From: Lachnospiraceae bacterium
GTDB lineage: Bacteria > Bacillota > Clostridia > Lachnospirales > Lachnospiraceae
Direction: 5' to 3'
NCBI GenBank assembly: GCA_017461045.1
Contig: JAFTZJ010000030.1
Span: 1-63,375 of the forward strand
Length of the DNA stretch: 63,375 nucleotides
Positions within the stretch are counted from its first letter, which is position 1, and the number at the start of each line of letters is the position of its first letter. The notes under the pieces were generated by a model, which was not told the origin of the DNA, made no database searches, and saw only the letters and a program-made list of their open reading frames with translations. This document shows positions 23,582 to 32,341 of the stretch, piece by piece. Position numbers and translations under genes: made by a program.

Positions 23582-26161
23582 ATGAAAGCAATTGGAAAGA
23601 AACAAAAAAGAATATTGAGCGTTATGTTAGCGGCGATAATGATTGTTTCCATCTGTATTGGCGGTTGGTATTTTCGGGCATCTGCAGATAATGACTATAG
23701 CATTGAGCCTCCTTCCGTAAAGATTAAGAGCGCAGACATTGAACCTGCCACCTTGGTTATTGGTTCTCACTTGATTTATGTGGGAAGTATGACGGATGAG
23801 CTGTATGAGATTGCCCAGAAGTCAGCAACCACATTTTCTCAGAATAACATTTACTACAAGTCAGAGTTGGGTGGAAATGCCTGGTATGAGATTTCCTCTG
23901 CAACATCAATTGCAGATATATCTACATCCGGTGAACCGGTTCAGGATAGCGTAATAGAAGCTATTTCCTTTACACATCATACGAAATCAGATGGCATCAC
24001 CTATGATTTGGTTAATAAAACGGCGGTTAATATTTTTAATATTACGGATCCGTATAAGTTAGAAGAAATGGAAGAACTTCGCCCGATATTAATGCAGTAT
24101 CAGCAGCTTCTGAAAAAGGAGAAGCTTAGCGAAGTCGAGGAGTATAATAAAAAAATTCTAAGAGAGTTCTTTGCAGAGGATATTCATAAGATAAAAATAA
24201 GCGAAGAGGTAATCGATGAAACAGACATCGCCGGAGAGGTGAATATTAAGTGGGAAATTTATTATCTGGGTGATGAAACGGTAGCAGAATTCGAGGCGGC
24301 AATGGCATCCTTACAGAATTTCAGTACTGCACTGAACGGAATGGAAGATGAGGCAGATCAGAAAGAAATTATTACTATGGTAATGGGTAAATTAGACGCT
24401 TCCAGACGTTCTTATCTGATGGCAAAGGTATATGTACTGTTGGAAGACTTAGCAGCCGATGCGCAGGAGAGTCCGTCTGAGGATGGCAATACAGCACTGA
24501 TTACAGCAATTATAGAAGCCCAAAGTAATGCACAATCCAGTATGAATGAATATAGTGCCAAAGGATTAACCTATGGTGTATCGGTTATAGGACAGGAAGA
24601 ATACGAATTATGTGATGAACTGATTCAGTTAAAGAATGGCAGTACACTTCAATATGCAAATCTGGTATCCCGGCTGGCAGACCTTTACAATATACGAGAC
24701 GGAATTATTGAAAAGGGAGAGCAGGAGTTGGAGTATCTGGATGAAACTCTTGTGCCGGCGGCCGCTCATGAATTTGAAAAGGCGTTAGAACAGGGACCGT
24801 CAGAGGAATACCAAACGGCAAGTGCAACCGGTGCATCCAAGGAAGTGTTAAATGGATATTTGCAGGATATAAAGAGTAGCATTAATACAACCCGTATTGA
24901 ATATCAATTTCTGATTGAAGCAAAAACCAAACGTATGGGAACGATGGAAGCTCAGGAATATGTGGCGGAATTAATTGATGGTATAGAGACTCTTCGTTCT
25001 TACGTACCGGCAGGAGCAACCAGCACTGTGGCAAATGAAACGGTTGATCAACATGAACAATGGTTAAGAGAATTACTGACCGAGCTGGTGAATTCCGGTG
25101 AAGGCGGAACCGAAATGAGTGAACTGTTAGAGGAAAAAGAGGAACTGTTAACAGAAAGACAAAATGCTTATGACAGTGGTGATTTGGCAGAAGGTAAGCG
25201 GTTAGATGCCTTAATTGAAGCAAAGGATCAGGATATTACCAATCTGGAGAATGAATATTCTGAGATACTGACCTCCGAAGAAGCGTCAGAAGCAGAAAAA
25301 GCTTTGGCAGCAGCTAATATGGGTGACGGAACTGCCGGAAAGGTGGCATTGGATATTGCAAACCAGGCAGTCAGTGATATTCAAAGCGGAAACTTTGATG
25401 GATTAGAGAATTCCATAAATGCAATTGGAGCATTAACGAACAGTAACAGTAAAGCAACAGCAGGAGCTTTGAATTCTATTAAAGAAGCATTAGAAGCATC
25501 CAGCACCTTTGAGGATAGTTATCAGGGTGAGGGCGGTGCAGACGGATTAATGAAGGATTTGGATTCTTTGTTAGATGCGGCGGAAGAAAGAAATCGCAGC
25601 AATGGACTGACAGCAACAGAAATTGAGTCAGCAATCGAAGAAATGCTGGGCGGTTCTTTTAGCAGCTTATCCGAGGAAGACCAGTTGAAGGCAGTACTCG
25701 CCATTGAATGGTACGGAGAAATCAAGAACAGTCTTCGTATTAAAGAATTAGCTGCAACCTATGCAGATATGATGGCAAACAACAATTCTCCGTATGCCTT
25801 TCCGAAGTTAAAGACTACCACGGAAGAATTTGTATCATTAAAGGCATTATCAGAAAGTCAGGGATATCGATACGTATTTGATGACAGCCGAATGGTGGTA
25901 ATCCTTCAAAAGCGGGATGTGTTCTATGAATTTACAGTGAATAGCAGTAAGGTTCGTACCACAAAGGGAACCACAGATGCATTAAGTGCTGTAGCACAGT
26001 ATCAGACCTATGTTTATATACCGGAAGTTTATTTACAAGAGAATTTTAAGTGTCAGGTAGAGTACATGGATGAAACCGGTATTGCGATTCTGTACGATGA
26101 AGCACAACAGACAAGTGCAGAAGAAATATACAATGCGTTATTAACGAAAGGAGGAGACTAA
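23582..26161 (+). CDS. secreted or membrane-anchored coiled-coil protein with C-terminal stalk-like domain
   Basis: 859 residues. An N-terminal signal/anchor (about 10-30, ILSVMLAAIMIVSICIGGW) precedes a long acidic, helical region with several coiled-coil stretches. The last 110 residues (RMVVILQKRDVFYEFTVNSS ... YIPEVYLQENF) resemble the copper-amine-oxidase N-terminal-type domain found on Gram-positive surface proteins. It starts one base after the lipoprotein gene ends and overlaps the next gene by one base, so all three are translationally coupled. A structural partner of the TolC-like lipoprotein is a reasonable inference. Confidence 0.6.
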   Translation: MKAIGKKQKRILSVMLAAIMIVSICIGGWYFRASADNDYSIEPPSVKIKSADIEPATLVIGSHLIYVGSMTDELYEIAQKSATTFSQNNIYYKSELGGNAWYEISSATSIADISTSGEPVQDSVIEAISFTHHTKSDGITYDLVNKTAVNIFNITDPYKLEEMEELRPILMQYQQLLKKEKLSEVEEYNKKILREFFAEDIHKIKISEEVIDETDIAGEVNIKWEIYYLGDETVAEFEAAMASLQNFSTALNGMEDEADQKEIITMVMGKLDASRRSYLMAKVYVLLEDLAADAQESPSEDGNTALITAIIEAQSNAQSSMNEYSAKGLTYGVSVIGQEEYELCDELIQLKNGSTLQYANLVSRLADLYNIRDGIIEKGEQELEYLDETLVPAAAHEFEKALEQGPSEEYQTASATGASKEVLNGYLQDIKSSINTTRIEYQFLIEAKTKRMGTMEAQEYVAELIDGIETLRSYVPAGATSTVANETVDQHEQWLRELLTELVNSGEGGTEMSELLEEKEELLTERQNAYDSGDLAEGKRLDALIEAKDQDITNLENEYSEILTSEEASEAEKALAAANMGDGTAGKVALDIANQAVSDIQSGNFDGLENSINAIGALTNSNSKATAGALNSIKEALEASSTFEDSYQGEGGADGLMKDLDSLLDAAEERNRSNGLTATEIESAIEEMLGGSFSSLSEEDQLKAVLAIEWYGEIKNSLRIKELAATYADMMANNNSPYAFPKLKTTTEEFVSLKALSESQGYRYVFDDSRMVVILQKRDVFYEFTVNSSKVRTTKGTTDALSAVAQYQTYVYIPEVYLQENFKCQVEYMDETGIAILYDEAQQTSAEEIYNALLTKGGD

Positions 26162-26754
26162 TGGCTGATTATACAATTATTGCAGATGTTAGTAATTATA
26201 TCGTCAAGACACTACGGGAAAAAATGTGTCCGGAACCGATTCCTTCTCCGAATAATATAGAGATTTCCTCACCAGCATCTCAGGATGTAGACTACATTGT
26301 TGGTTTGTATCTTTATGAGATTAAGGAAGAAGGACAGATTGCACAGCCACCGTTGATTTCCCGTGGTAGCGTGCAGTTACAAAAGCCACCTCGTCCATAT
26401 AGTTTATATTATATGGTTTTTATCAATGGTTCTTCCCAGATGGGGTTAAAAGCCCCCGATATTCAGAAAATCATAGGAAGAATTGCACAGATTGTAAATG
26501 ATAACAATTCTGTGCGGCCAAGTCAGTTGCAACCATGGTTAGATGCAGAAGAGCCTCCAATCACACTGTCTCAAGCGAAGATAAGTCTGGAGGAAAAGGT
26601 AAGAGTCTGGCAGGCAATCAGTAAGCCTTATCAAATTAGTTTGTTTTATAAGGCCGCACCTGTATTCTTATCCAGCGAGGTTGTTATCGAACCACCAAGA
26701 GTTGCAGAAGCTACATTTGGCGTAAAAATCAAGAATGGGGAAGGGAGGAGTTGA
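26161..26754 (+). CDS. DUF4255/Pvc16-like tail terminator (cap) protein
   Basis: 197 residues in the DUF4255 family, which in extracellular CIS (Pvc16/Afp16) caps the end of the tube and sheath. Typical parts are IADVSNYIVKTLREKM at the start, VGLYLYEIKEEGQ, and PLSLYYM-type PYSLYYMVFI with a later KPYQISLFYK. It overlaps the stop codon of the preceding gene (TAATG). It marks the start of the particle genes, which then run to 44784. Confidence 0.85.
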   Translation: MADYTIIADVSNYIVKTLREKMCPEPIPSPNNIEISSPASQDVDYIVGLYLYEIKEEGQIAQPPLISRGSVQLQKPPRPYSLYYMVFINGSSQMGLKAPDIQKIIGRIAQIVNDNNSVRPSQLQPWLDAEEPPITLSQAKISLEEKVRVWQAISKPYQISLFYKAAPVFLSSEVVIEPPRVAEATFGVKIKNGEGRS

Positions 26755-26760
26755 AAGTAG

Positions 26761-27498
26761 GTGGAAGCATTTGAAGTCAAACATCGCCTTGACTTAGTTA
26801 TCAGACTTATGGATACCACAACCGGAAACGCTATCACTGGAAAGAGTGTGCAGTTTCAGAAACATGGCGAACGGATTCATTTCGTAAATAAGGGAAACGG
26901 AACCTATATACTAATGAATAGTGACCGTAGTGATGCCCAATATGAAATATTCGTTGACGGATACGAGCCTGGAACAGTCTCTGTAGCATATGGAGAATCG
27001 AGAAAGCCGTATCAGACGGAAGATATTTATTTGATTCCGACCATGGGGAAATATTCATTATCTGATGTACTGACAATGGAAGGAACATTGGAAGGCATAG
27101 AGTCCTTGGAAGCAATCGATATCACCAGTTCCGACCGAATGATATCAAGCTTTGATAAGAAGAAGTTGCTGATATCCTATTATGGCGGAACGGATTTGAT
27201 AGAGAAGGAATATGCTTTGTTTCATCGGGAAACAAGTGATTTCGAAGTCTTTCAGGTGCGAAAGGTTGTTGACAAAGCAAGTGCAGTGATCAAAAAACCT
27301 TTGGAAATGCCTTATACAGTTAAGGATTCGATTGTACGAATTGTAAAAGGAAAGGTATTGCCTGATAATCGGTATCTGTTACGGATACGAGATGACGGGC
27401 AAAAAGTGAAATATCTTGTTCGCTATGTAGTGAACGGGATGGTACATTTCAAACAAGTAGACTTCAGAAATGAAGAAGAGAGGAAGTTAGAAGCGTAA
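26761..27498 (+). CDS. unknown CIS-operon protein, beta-rich
   Basis: 245 residues starting at GTG 26761 after GGGAGGAG. The first 95 residues contain HRLDLVIRLMDTTTGNAITG and YEIFVDGYEPGT, the look of a carboxypeptidase-regulatory or Ig-like beta-sandwich. The rest, with KYSLSDVLTMEGTLEG and a basic end, is unassigned. It lies between the cap and PAAR-like genes, one base from the latter, so it is probably a structural or assembly component. Confidence 0.55.
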   Translation: MEAFEVKHRLDLVIRLMDTTTGNAITGKSVQFQKHGERIHFVNKGNGTYILMNSDRSDAQYEIFVDGYEPGTVSVAYGESRKPYQTEDIYLIPTMGKYSLSDVLTMEGTLEGIESLEAIDITSSDRMISSFDKKKLLISYYGGTDLIEKEYALFHRETSDFEVFQVRKVVDKASAVIKKPLEMPYTVKDSIVRIVKGKVLPDNRYLLRIRDDGQKVKYLVRYVVNGMVHFKQVDFRNEEERKLEA

Positions 27499-27499
27499 A

Positions 27500-27892
27500 A
27501 TGGGAGTATTTGTGACAACCGGTGCGCAATGTATGTGTTCCTTTGGAACCGCACCATCCACAATCAATGTAACTTCACAGGTAAAGGTTTTGATGGAAAA
27601 GAAACCGGTGGCGACAATTCTGGATTGTCAACCATATGTGAATATTGCACCATTCGCAATGTGCACTTCCTTAGCCAACCCGGCAGTTGCTTCAGCTACG
27701 GCTGCAGCATTGGGAGTATTGACCCCACAACCTTGTACCATGGTTCCCGCCGGAACATGGACACCTGCCCAGGCAACTGTATTGGCAGGAGGAAGTCCTT
27801 GTCTGACGAACGATTGCCGATTGATGTGTGCACTGGGAATGGGAACAATTTCCGTTACAACACCGGGACAAACGAAGATTTTAAATCAGTAG
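27500..27892 (+). CDS. DUF4280 PAAR-like spike tip protein
   Basis: 130 residues of the DUF4280/PAAR-like family, the pointed tip that sits on the spike and helps pierce the target membrane. Features are VTTGAQCMCSFGTAPS at the start, an internal repeat with CMCSFG and LMCALGMG, and several Cys/Ala-rich turns with six or more cysteines. The Cys residues may bind a metal at the tip apex. It precedes the sheath gene by 14 bases. Confidence 0.85.
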   Translation: MGVFVTTGAQCMCSFGTAPSTINVTSQVKVLMEKKPVATILDCQPYVNIAPFAMCTSLANPAVASATAAALGVLTPQPCTMVPAGTWTPAQATVLAGGSPCLTNDCRLMCALGMGTISVTTPGQTKILNQ

Positions 27893-27906
27893 AAAGGAGA
27901 TATACC

Positions 27907-29607
27907 ATGGCAGAATATTTAACACCAGGTGTATATGTGGAGGAGTATGATAGTTCTCCACGTTCGATTGAAGGAGTTGGAACTTCTACAGCAGGCTTTA
28001 TTGGTCTTGCTGAAAAAGGAGCAACTGTTGGTGCTCCTGTATTGGTAACCAGCATGAGAAGCTTTACAAAGCAGTTTGGTGGAGCATTAAGTGAGTTCGA
28101 ATACGGTGAATATCGTTATCTTGCAAACAGCGTTGAGCAGTTCTTTGCAAATGGCGGAACCCGTTGCTATGTTGCTCGTGTAATTCCGGGAGATGCTAAG
28201 AAAGCATCTGTCAAGAAGGGAATCTTAACCGTAACCGCTGCAAACGAAGGTAAATGGGGAAATAAGATTCAGGTTACGATTAATACTGTAACCAAGAGAA
28301 AAATGCAGATTGTCGGCAAGAACGGAGATGCTTATGTAGCAAAGAGCGTGGAAGGCTTCCGTGAGGGAGATTTAGTAGTTGCTGACGGCGAATACAACAA
28401 GATTGCAAGCATTTTCGATAATGTAATTACATTTGAGAAGCCATTTAAGAAGAATATTGTAGATACTGCAATTATTCCAAAGGTAGTTGTTTATTTGGTA
28501 GAGACAGACATCAGTGTACGTTACGGTGAAGATGCTGAGAATTATGCAGGCTTAAGCTTCAATATTGCGAATCCAAACTATATTGGATATAAGATGGCAA
28601 ACAGTGACTTGGTTACCGTTGAAGTAGCTCCATTAAAGGAAGCAGGAAACCCTGCAGAAGCAATTCTTGGTAAGGGTCAGACAAGTGGTTTATTTGTATT
28701 AGAAGGCGGTAACAACGGAAGTATTTCCAAGGTAAACGGCGGAACCTTTATTGGTGAAGATAATGGCCCGGGTGCACGTACCGGTTTAGCTGCTTTCGTA
28801 GAGAATACACAGATTAGCATGCTTGCTATTCCGGGTGTAACCATTCCGGAAGTAGTAGTAGCATTGGTAGCACAGTGTGAGTCCTTAAAGAATCGCTTTG
28901 CAGTATTGGATATGCCAAAGGATATGATGAAGACCAAGGACTTGTTAGAATATCGTGAAATCGTTGATAGCACATATGCTGCAATGTATCATCCATGGGT
29001 TCAGGTATATGATCGTGCAACCAGCCAGTTAGATTACATTCCACCATCAGGTGCAGTTATGGGTGTTTATTCCAGAACAGATATTAATCGTGGTGTACAT
29101 AAGGCACCTGCAAACGAAATGGTATTCTGTACCGGTTTGAAGGTAAATTACACTGCAGCAGAGCAGGATATCTTAAATCCGGCAGGCGTAAACCTGATTC
29201 GTGCATTACCTGGTCAGGGCATTCGCGTATGGGGTGCAAGAACTGCAAGCAGTAACAATAACTTCAAGTATGTAAACGTAAGAAGATTATTCATCTACGT
29301 TGAAGAAAGTATCAAGGCAAATACAAACTGGGTAGTATTTGAACCAAATGATTTTGCATTATGGCAAAGAGTACAGATGACAATTTCCAGCTTCTTGGAT
29401 AACATGTGGAGAAACGGTATGCTTGCAGGTAGTTCCGCAAGTGAAGCATATTTCGTAGAAATCGGACCATCTACAATGACCAAGGATGACATTGCAAATG
29501 GACGTTTGATTTGTAACATTGGTATTGCACCTTCTCGTCCGGCAGAATTCGTAATCTTCCGGGTAACACAGCACACAGCAGAAGCCGGTGCAGGTGGAGA
29601 AGAATAA
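27907..29607 (+). CDS. contractile tail sheath protein
   Basis: 566 residues, the main contractile subunit (Pvc2/Afp2 type). It begins MAEYLTPGVYVEEYDSSPR, with IEGVGTSTAGFIGLAEKGA following, the typical sheath N-terminus. The C-terminal part contains NVRRLFIYVEESIKANTNWV and FEPNDFALWQRV, the conserved handshake region. AAAGGAGATATACC precedes ATG 27907. A much longer open frame starting at 27529 overlaps the PAAR-like gene in another frame and is not the real start. Only one sheath gene is seen; Pvc/Afp have three. Confidence 0.95.
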   Translation: MAEYLTPGVYVEEYDSSPRSIEGVGTSTAGFIGLAEKGATVGAPVLVTSMRSFTKQFGGALSEFEYGEYRYLANSVEQFFANGGTRCYVARVIPGDAKKASVKKGILTVTAANEGKWGNKIQVTINTVTKRKMQIVGKNGDAYVAKSVEGFREGDLVVADGEYNKIASIFDNVITFEKPFKKNIVDTAIIPKVVVYLVETDISVRYGEDAENYAGLSFNIANPNYIGYKMANSDLVTVEVAPLKEAGNPAEAILGKGQTSGLFVLEGGNNGSISKVNGGTFIGEDNGPGARTGLAAFVENTQISMLAIPGVTIPEVVVALVAQCESLKNRFAVLDMPKDMMKTKDLLEYREIVDSTYAAMYHPWVQVYDRATSQLDYIPPSGAVMGVYSRTDINRGVHKAPANEMVFCTGLKVNYTAAEQDILNPAGVNLIRALPGQGIRVWGARTASSNNNFKYVNVRRLFIYVEESIKANTNWVVFEPNDFALWQRVQMTISSFLDNMWRNGMLAGSSASEAYFVEIGPSTMTKDDIANGRLICNIGIAPSRPAEFVIFRVTQHTAEAGAGGEE

Positions 29608-29628
29608 AGAGAAAAGGAGTAGACGAAT

Positions 29629-30129
29629 ATGGCAGCATCAGCTTATGAAAATGATAAAAGTCTTGCATATCCATTGACAAAAATGAACTTCCTGGTTCAA
29701 ATCGATGGTGTGGAAGGTACAGCAGCTTTCAGTGAAATCACTGGTATTGAGGCTACAGTCGATGTAATCGAGTTCCGTCAGGGCAATGCAAACAGTCTTT
29801 CCCCTGTTAAAATTCCGGGCTTGGTAAAGCATGGAAACGTAACCTTAAAGATGGGTTATACCTTAGACAACGCATTCAAGACATGGATTCAGGAATGTGT
29901 AAGTGAAGTAAGAGGACAGATGCCTCGTTACAATGTAAAGATCGAAATGATCGATATCAATGGTGGTGCTCCACAGCAGTTGAGCACAACTACAACCGGA
30001 ACCAGAATTTGGTTATTAACCAATGCATGGGTAACCAAGTATTCTGCACCGGACTTAAATGCATTGCAGAGTGAAGTTGCAATTGAAACAATTGAACTTG
30101 CATATGAAGAATTGGTAATTCCAAACTAA
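29629..30129 (+). CDS. inner tube protein
   Basis: 166 residues of the T4 gp19-like tube family (Pvc1/Afp1 type), forming the rigid tube inside the sheath. Typical are YPLTKMNFLVQIDGVEGTAA, FSEITGIEATVDVIEFRQGN and the end IETIELAYEELVIPN. It follows the sheath gene by 21 bases with AAAAGGAGTAGACGAAT before the ATG. The next 124 bases contain two hairpins. Confidence 0.93.
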   Translation: MAASAYENDKSLAYPLTKMNFLVQIDGVEGTAAFSEITGIEATVDVIEFRQGNANSLSPVKIPGLVKHGNVTLKMGYTLDNAFKTWIQECVSEVRGQMPRYNVKIEMIDINGGAPQQLSTTTTGTRIWLLTNAWVTKYSAPDLNALQSEVAIETIELAYEELVIPN

Positions 30130-30134
30130 GACAA

Positions 30135-30190
30135 GACTTACGGCGTAAGTCAGGAGGTGCCAGGCTGCCTAAGGGCAGCCTGAAAGCACC
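30135..30190 (+). promoter_or_regulatory. two intra-operon hairpins after the tube gene
   Basis: GACTTAC-GGC-GTAAGTC (30135-30151) is followed by CAGGCTGCC-TAAG-GGCAGCCTG (30161-30182), itself flanked by GGTGC/GCACC (30156-30160, 30186-30190). No T tract follows, so it is not a standard terminator. It may act as an RNA processing or stability element that gives sheath and tube mRNA excess over the later genes. Confidence 0.55.
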
Positions 30191-30253
30191 CAATTCAATA
30201 GCACCTACAGTAATGAGTAGAAATGAACAATCGGTTCAATAAGAGGTATAAGA

Positions 30254-30616
30254 ATGGAAACAGTATTTGAATTTACCCTTCCGAAGGGATATATGGATGG
30301 TAACGGAGAGTTACATAAAAGAGGAAAAATGAGATTGGCAACAGCCGCAGACGAGATTAGTGCAACCCGCGACCCACGTGTGTTAAGCAATCCTTCCTAT
30401 CTTACAATTGTTGTATTGGGTAAGGTAGTAACAGAGATTGAAGGGTTACCAACCGTGTCTGCGAATATTATAGAGAGATTATTTACGGCAGATTTAGCAT
30501 TCTTACAGGACATGTATCAGAGAATCAATGATGTGGAACCACCGGTTTTACAGGCAGTATGTCCGAAATGCGGAGAAGTTGTTGAGGTGCCTATAAATTT
30601 TACCGTGGAGGGATAA
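30254..30616 (+). CDS. small CIS tail assembly-like protein with zinc-ribbon half
   Basis: 120 residues. The first part, FEFTLPKGYMDGNGELHKRG and LSNPSYLTIVVLGKVVTEI, resembles small proteins encoded after the tube gene in CIS and some phages. Near the end CPKCGE could bind half of a zinc site. It probably acts as an assembly or chaperone-type protein between tube and baseplate genes. AAGAGGTATAAGA precedes the start. It abuts the next gene. Confidence 0.7.
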   Translation: METVFEFTLPKGYMDGNGELHKRGKMRLATAADEISATRDPRVLSNPSYLTIVVLGKVVTEIEGLPTVSANIIERLFTADLAFLQDMYQRINDVEPPVLQAVCPKCGEVVEVPINFTVEG

Positions 30617-30627
30617 GACTTTATCCG

Positions 30628-30816
30628 GTGGATGAAATGTATCAGGAAATGTCCTTCCTGTCCTATTACTTCCATTGGGGTAATACAGAGGTCATGGAGC
30701 TGGATCATATGAGCAGGCGACGTTGGTGTCGTGAGATTTCAGAGATACATAAGAAGATTAATCCCTCGAAGAAAGAGAAAGAAAAAAGCATCCTAGATAT
30801 GAAGCCGACAAGGTAA
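30628..30816 (+). CDS. DUF6760-like small CIS protein (Pvc6-like position)
   Basis: 62 residues starting at GTG 30628. YQEMSFLSYYFHWGNTEVM and MSRRRWCREISEIHKKIN match the small basic family (DUF6760) usually found between the tube and tube-initiator genes of extracellular CIS. The function is unknown. The preceding stop lies 11 bases upstream, and an ATA 15 bases upstream is in frame; the exact start is uncertain. A basic, lysine-rich tail ends the protein. Confidence 0.75.
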   Translation: MDEMYQEMSFLSYYFHWGNTEVMELDHMSRRRWCREISEIHKKINPSKKEKEKSILDMKPTR

Positions 30817-30835
30817 CGGAAAGGAGGAATCGAAA

Positions 30836-32341
30836 ATGGCAGAACAGGATTCAACGAAGGTTGAAATTGTTCAACATGACGCAGGAACCAATCCTACGGA
30901 ACAATTTAATTATCTTGTACGTAACACCGGGGGTCATCCATTAACTTCATTTTCATTTATGTTGAGAGTGGAAGGAATTTATGACCTGCCTTGTAAAGCA
31001 ATCCGCGGTTTTGATAAGAAAAATGAATTTGAATATGTACAAGAAGGCGGTCTGAATGATTTTGTTCACATGCTGCGAAAACCGATTTCACAACCTTTTG
31101 AATTCAAGGTGGAACGTTATGTTGGCGTTGACTGGATAGATCCATTACCACTGGGTTGTGAGCCGATATTGCCGATTATATTATTCGTTACAAACGGCAA
31201 TTTTTCTGAGTTTAAGGCGGTTAAGACCTATACCTTTACCGGATGCGTGGTAACGGCAAAAAGCTATGGTGATTTAGATGCAGAAAAAAGTGGTCTGGTC
31301 GTTGAGACAACCACCATTGCTTATCGACAGATGGTTTGTGTTACGATTCCGACGGAAACCCTTGAAGAGAAAACGGATTCATTTAAGGTGCTTGCAGAGC
31401 AGAAAAGCAGTTATAAGGGGCATCATGCTGATGGTGGTTTGAAATCAAAAACAAAGGCGGAAATGCAAACAGAAGCAGAAAAGAATAAGTGGCAGTTGGA
31501 CAAGAGTGCTCCGAAGAAAACTCAAAAGGCACAAGTCATTGAAAAGGAAGCAACACTGGAAGAGGCTAAGAAAGCATCCAGTCAGTGGACATTGGATAAA
31601 AAGAATGTAAAGAAAGTAAAGCATGCTGAAACCATAGATGGTGAGATGAATAAGAGCGAAGCAGAAAATCTTGCAGACCAGAATAAATGGAAGCTGGACA
31701 AGAACAATCCAAAGAAGACCTTGAATGCAAAACGGGATGAATCGGAACCGAACGAGAAGACATTAAGTACCAGAGCAGATAGGAATAAGTGGGAATTGCA
31801 TAGAAGTAATCCAAAGAAGACAAAGCGTGCAGTTACCAATGATGGTGAGTTAAATAAACGGAAAATGCAGAAAATGGGAACCGAATGGGAACTTACGAAA
31901 GGTTCGCCAAAGAAGGGAAATCGAGCAAAGACGAATGAAGGTGAATTGGCAAAAACAGAAATGATGGCCAAGGGAACCGAATGGGAACTTACGAAAGGTT
32001 CACCAAAGAAGGGAAATCGGGCAAAGACGAATGAAGGTGAATTGGCAAAAATAGAAATGATGGCCAAGGGAACCGAATGGGAACTTACGGAAGGTTCACC
32101 AAAGAAGGGAAATCGAGCAAAGACGAATGAAGGTGAATTGGCAAAAACAGAAATGATGGCCAAGGGAACTGAATGGGAACTTACGAAAGGTTCACCAAAG
32201 CAAACAAATCGAGCAGTCACCAATAAAGGTGAATTAAATGAAGCAGCCATGAGTTCCATGGCGAGAAAATGGCCGGCCAAGAAAAGTGCGCAGACCATAG
32301 CGCAGCTACTAAGTGGAGATGTAACGAATGCTAACAATTAA
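30836..32341 (+). CDS. tube-initiator-like protein with C-terminal 32-residue repeats
   Basis: 501 residues. The first 170 are a T4 gp19-type tube domain (FSFMLRVEGIYDLPCKAIRG, DFVHMLRKPISQPFEFKVER), fitting a Pvc5-like adaptor that starts the tube. Residues about 219-480 are eight tandem repeats, each with a W-x-L-x-K-x-x-P-K-K core (for example WELTKGSPKKGNRAKTNEGE), six of 32 residues (including the first) and two of 34, plus a partial ninth. Usual tube proteins have no such tail. The repeats are highly charged and presumably extend from the tube start; a role in cargo binding, length control or lumen packing is possible. The gene overlaps the next by 14 bases. Confidence 0.8.
   Translation: MAEQDSTKVEIVQHDAGTNPTEQFNYLVRNTGGHPLTSFSFMLRVEGIYDLPCKAIRGFDKKNEFEYVQEGGLNDFVHMLRKPISQPFEFKVERYVGVDWIDPLPLGCEPILPIILFVTNGNFSEFKAVKTYTFTGCVVTAKSYGDLDAEKSGLVVETTTIAYRQMVCVTIPTETLEEKTDSFKVLAEQKSSYKGHHADGGLKSKTKAEMQTEAEKNKWQLDKSAPKKTQKAQVIEKEATLEEAKKASSQWTLDKKNVKKVKHAETIDGEMNKSEAENLADQNKWKLDKNNPKKTLNAKRDESEPNEKTLSTRADRNKWELHRSNPKKTKRAVTNDGELNKRKMQKMGTEWELTKGSPKKGNRAKTNEGELAKTEMMAKGTEWELTKGSPKKGNRAKTNEGELAKIEMMAKGTEWELTEGSPKKGNRAKTNEGELAKTEMMAKGTEWELTKGSPKQTNRAVTNKGELNEAAMSSMARKWPAKKSAQTIAQLLSGDVTNANN
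31490..32269 (+). repeat. eight in-frame repeats of 96 or 102 bp
   Basis: Units begin at TGG codons 31490, 31586, 31688, 31790, 31886, 31982, 32078 and 32174, with a partial ninth from 32270. Units 5-8 differ from each other by only a few bases, so they expanded recently; the first three are divergent. All lengths are multiples of three. Confidence 0.9.

Noticed and set aside
27529-27906. N-terminal extension of the sheath protein
   Set aside because: It lies in another frame over the PAAR-like gene; the true start at 27907 has a strong ribosome binding site and the family N-terminus.
31582-32337. Long open frame on the minus strand within the repeat region
   Set aside because: It is the mirror of the 32-residue repeats of the tube-initiator-like gene; low-complexity translation and no ribosome binding site.
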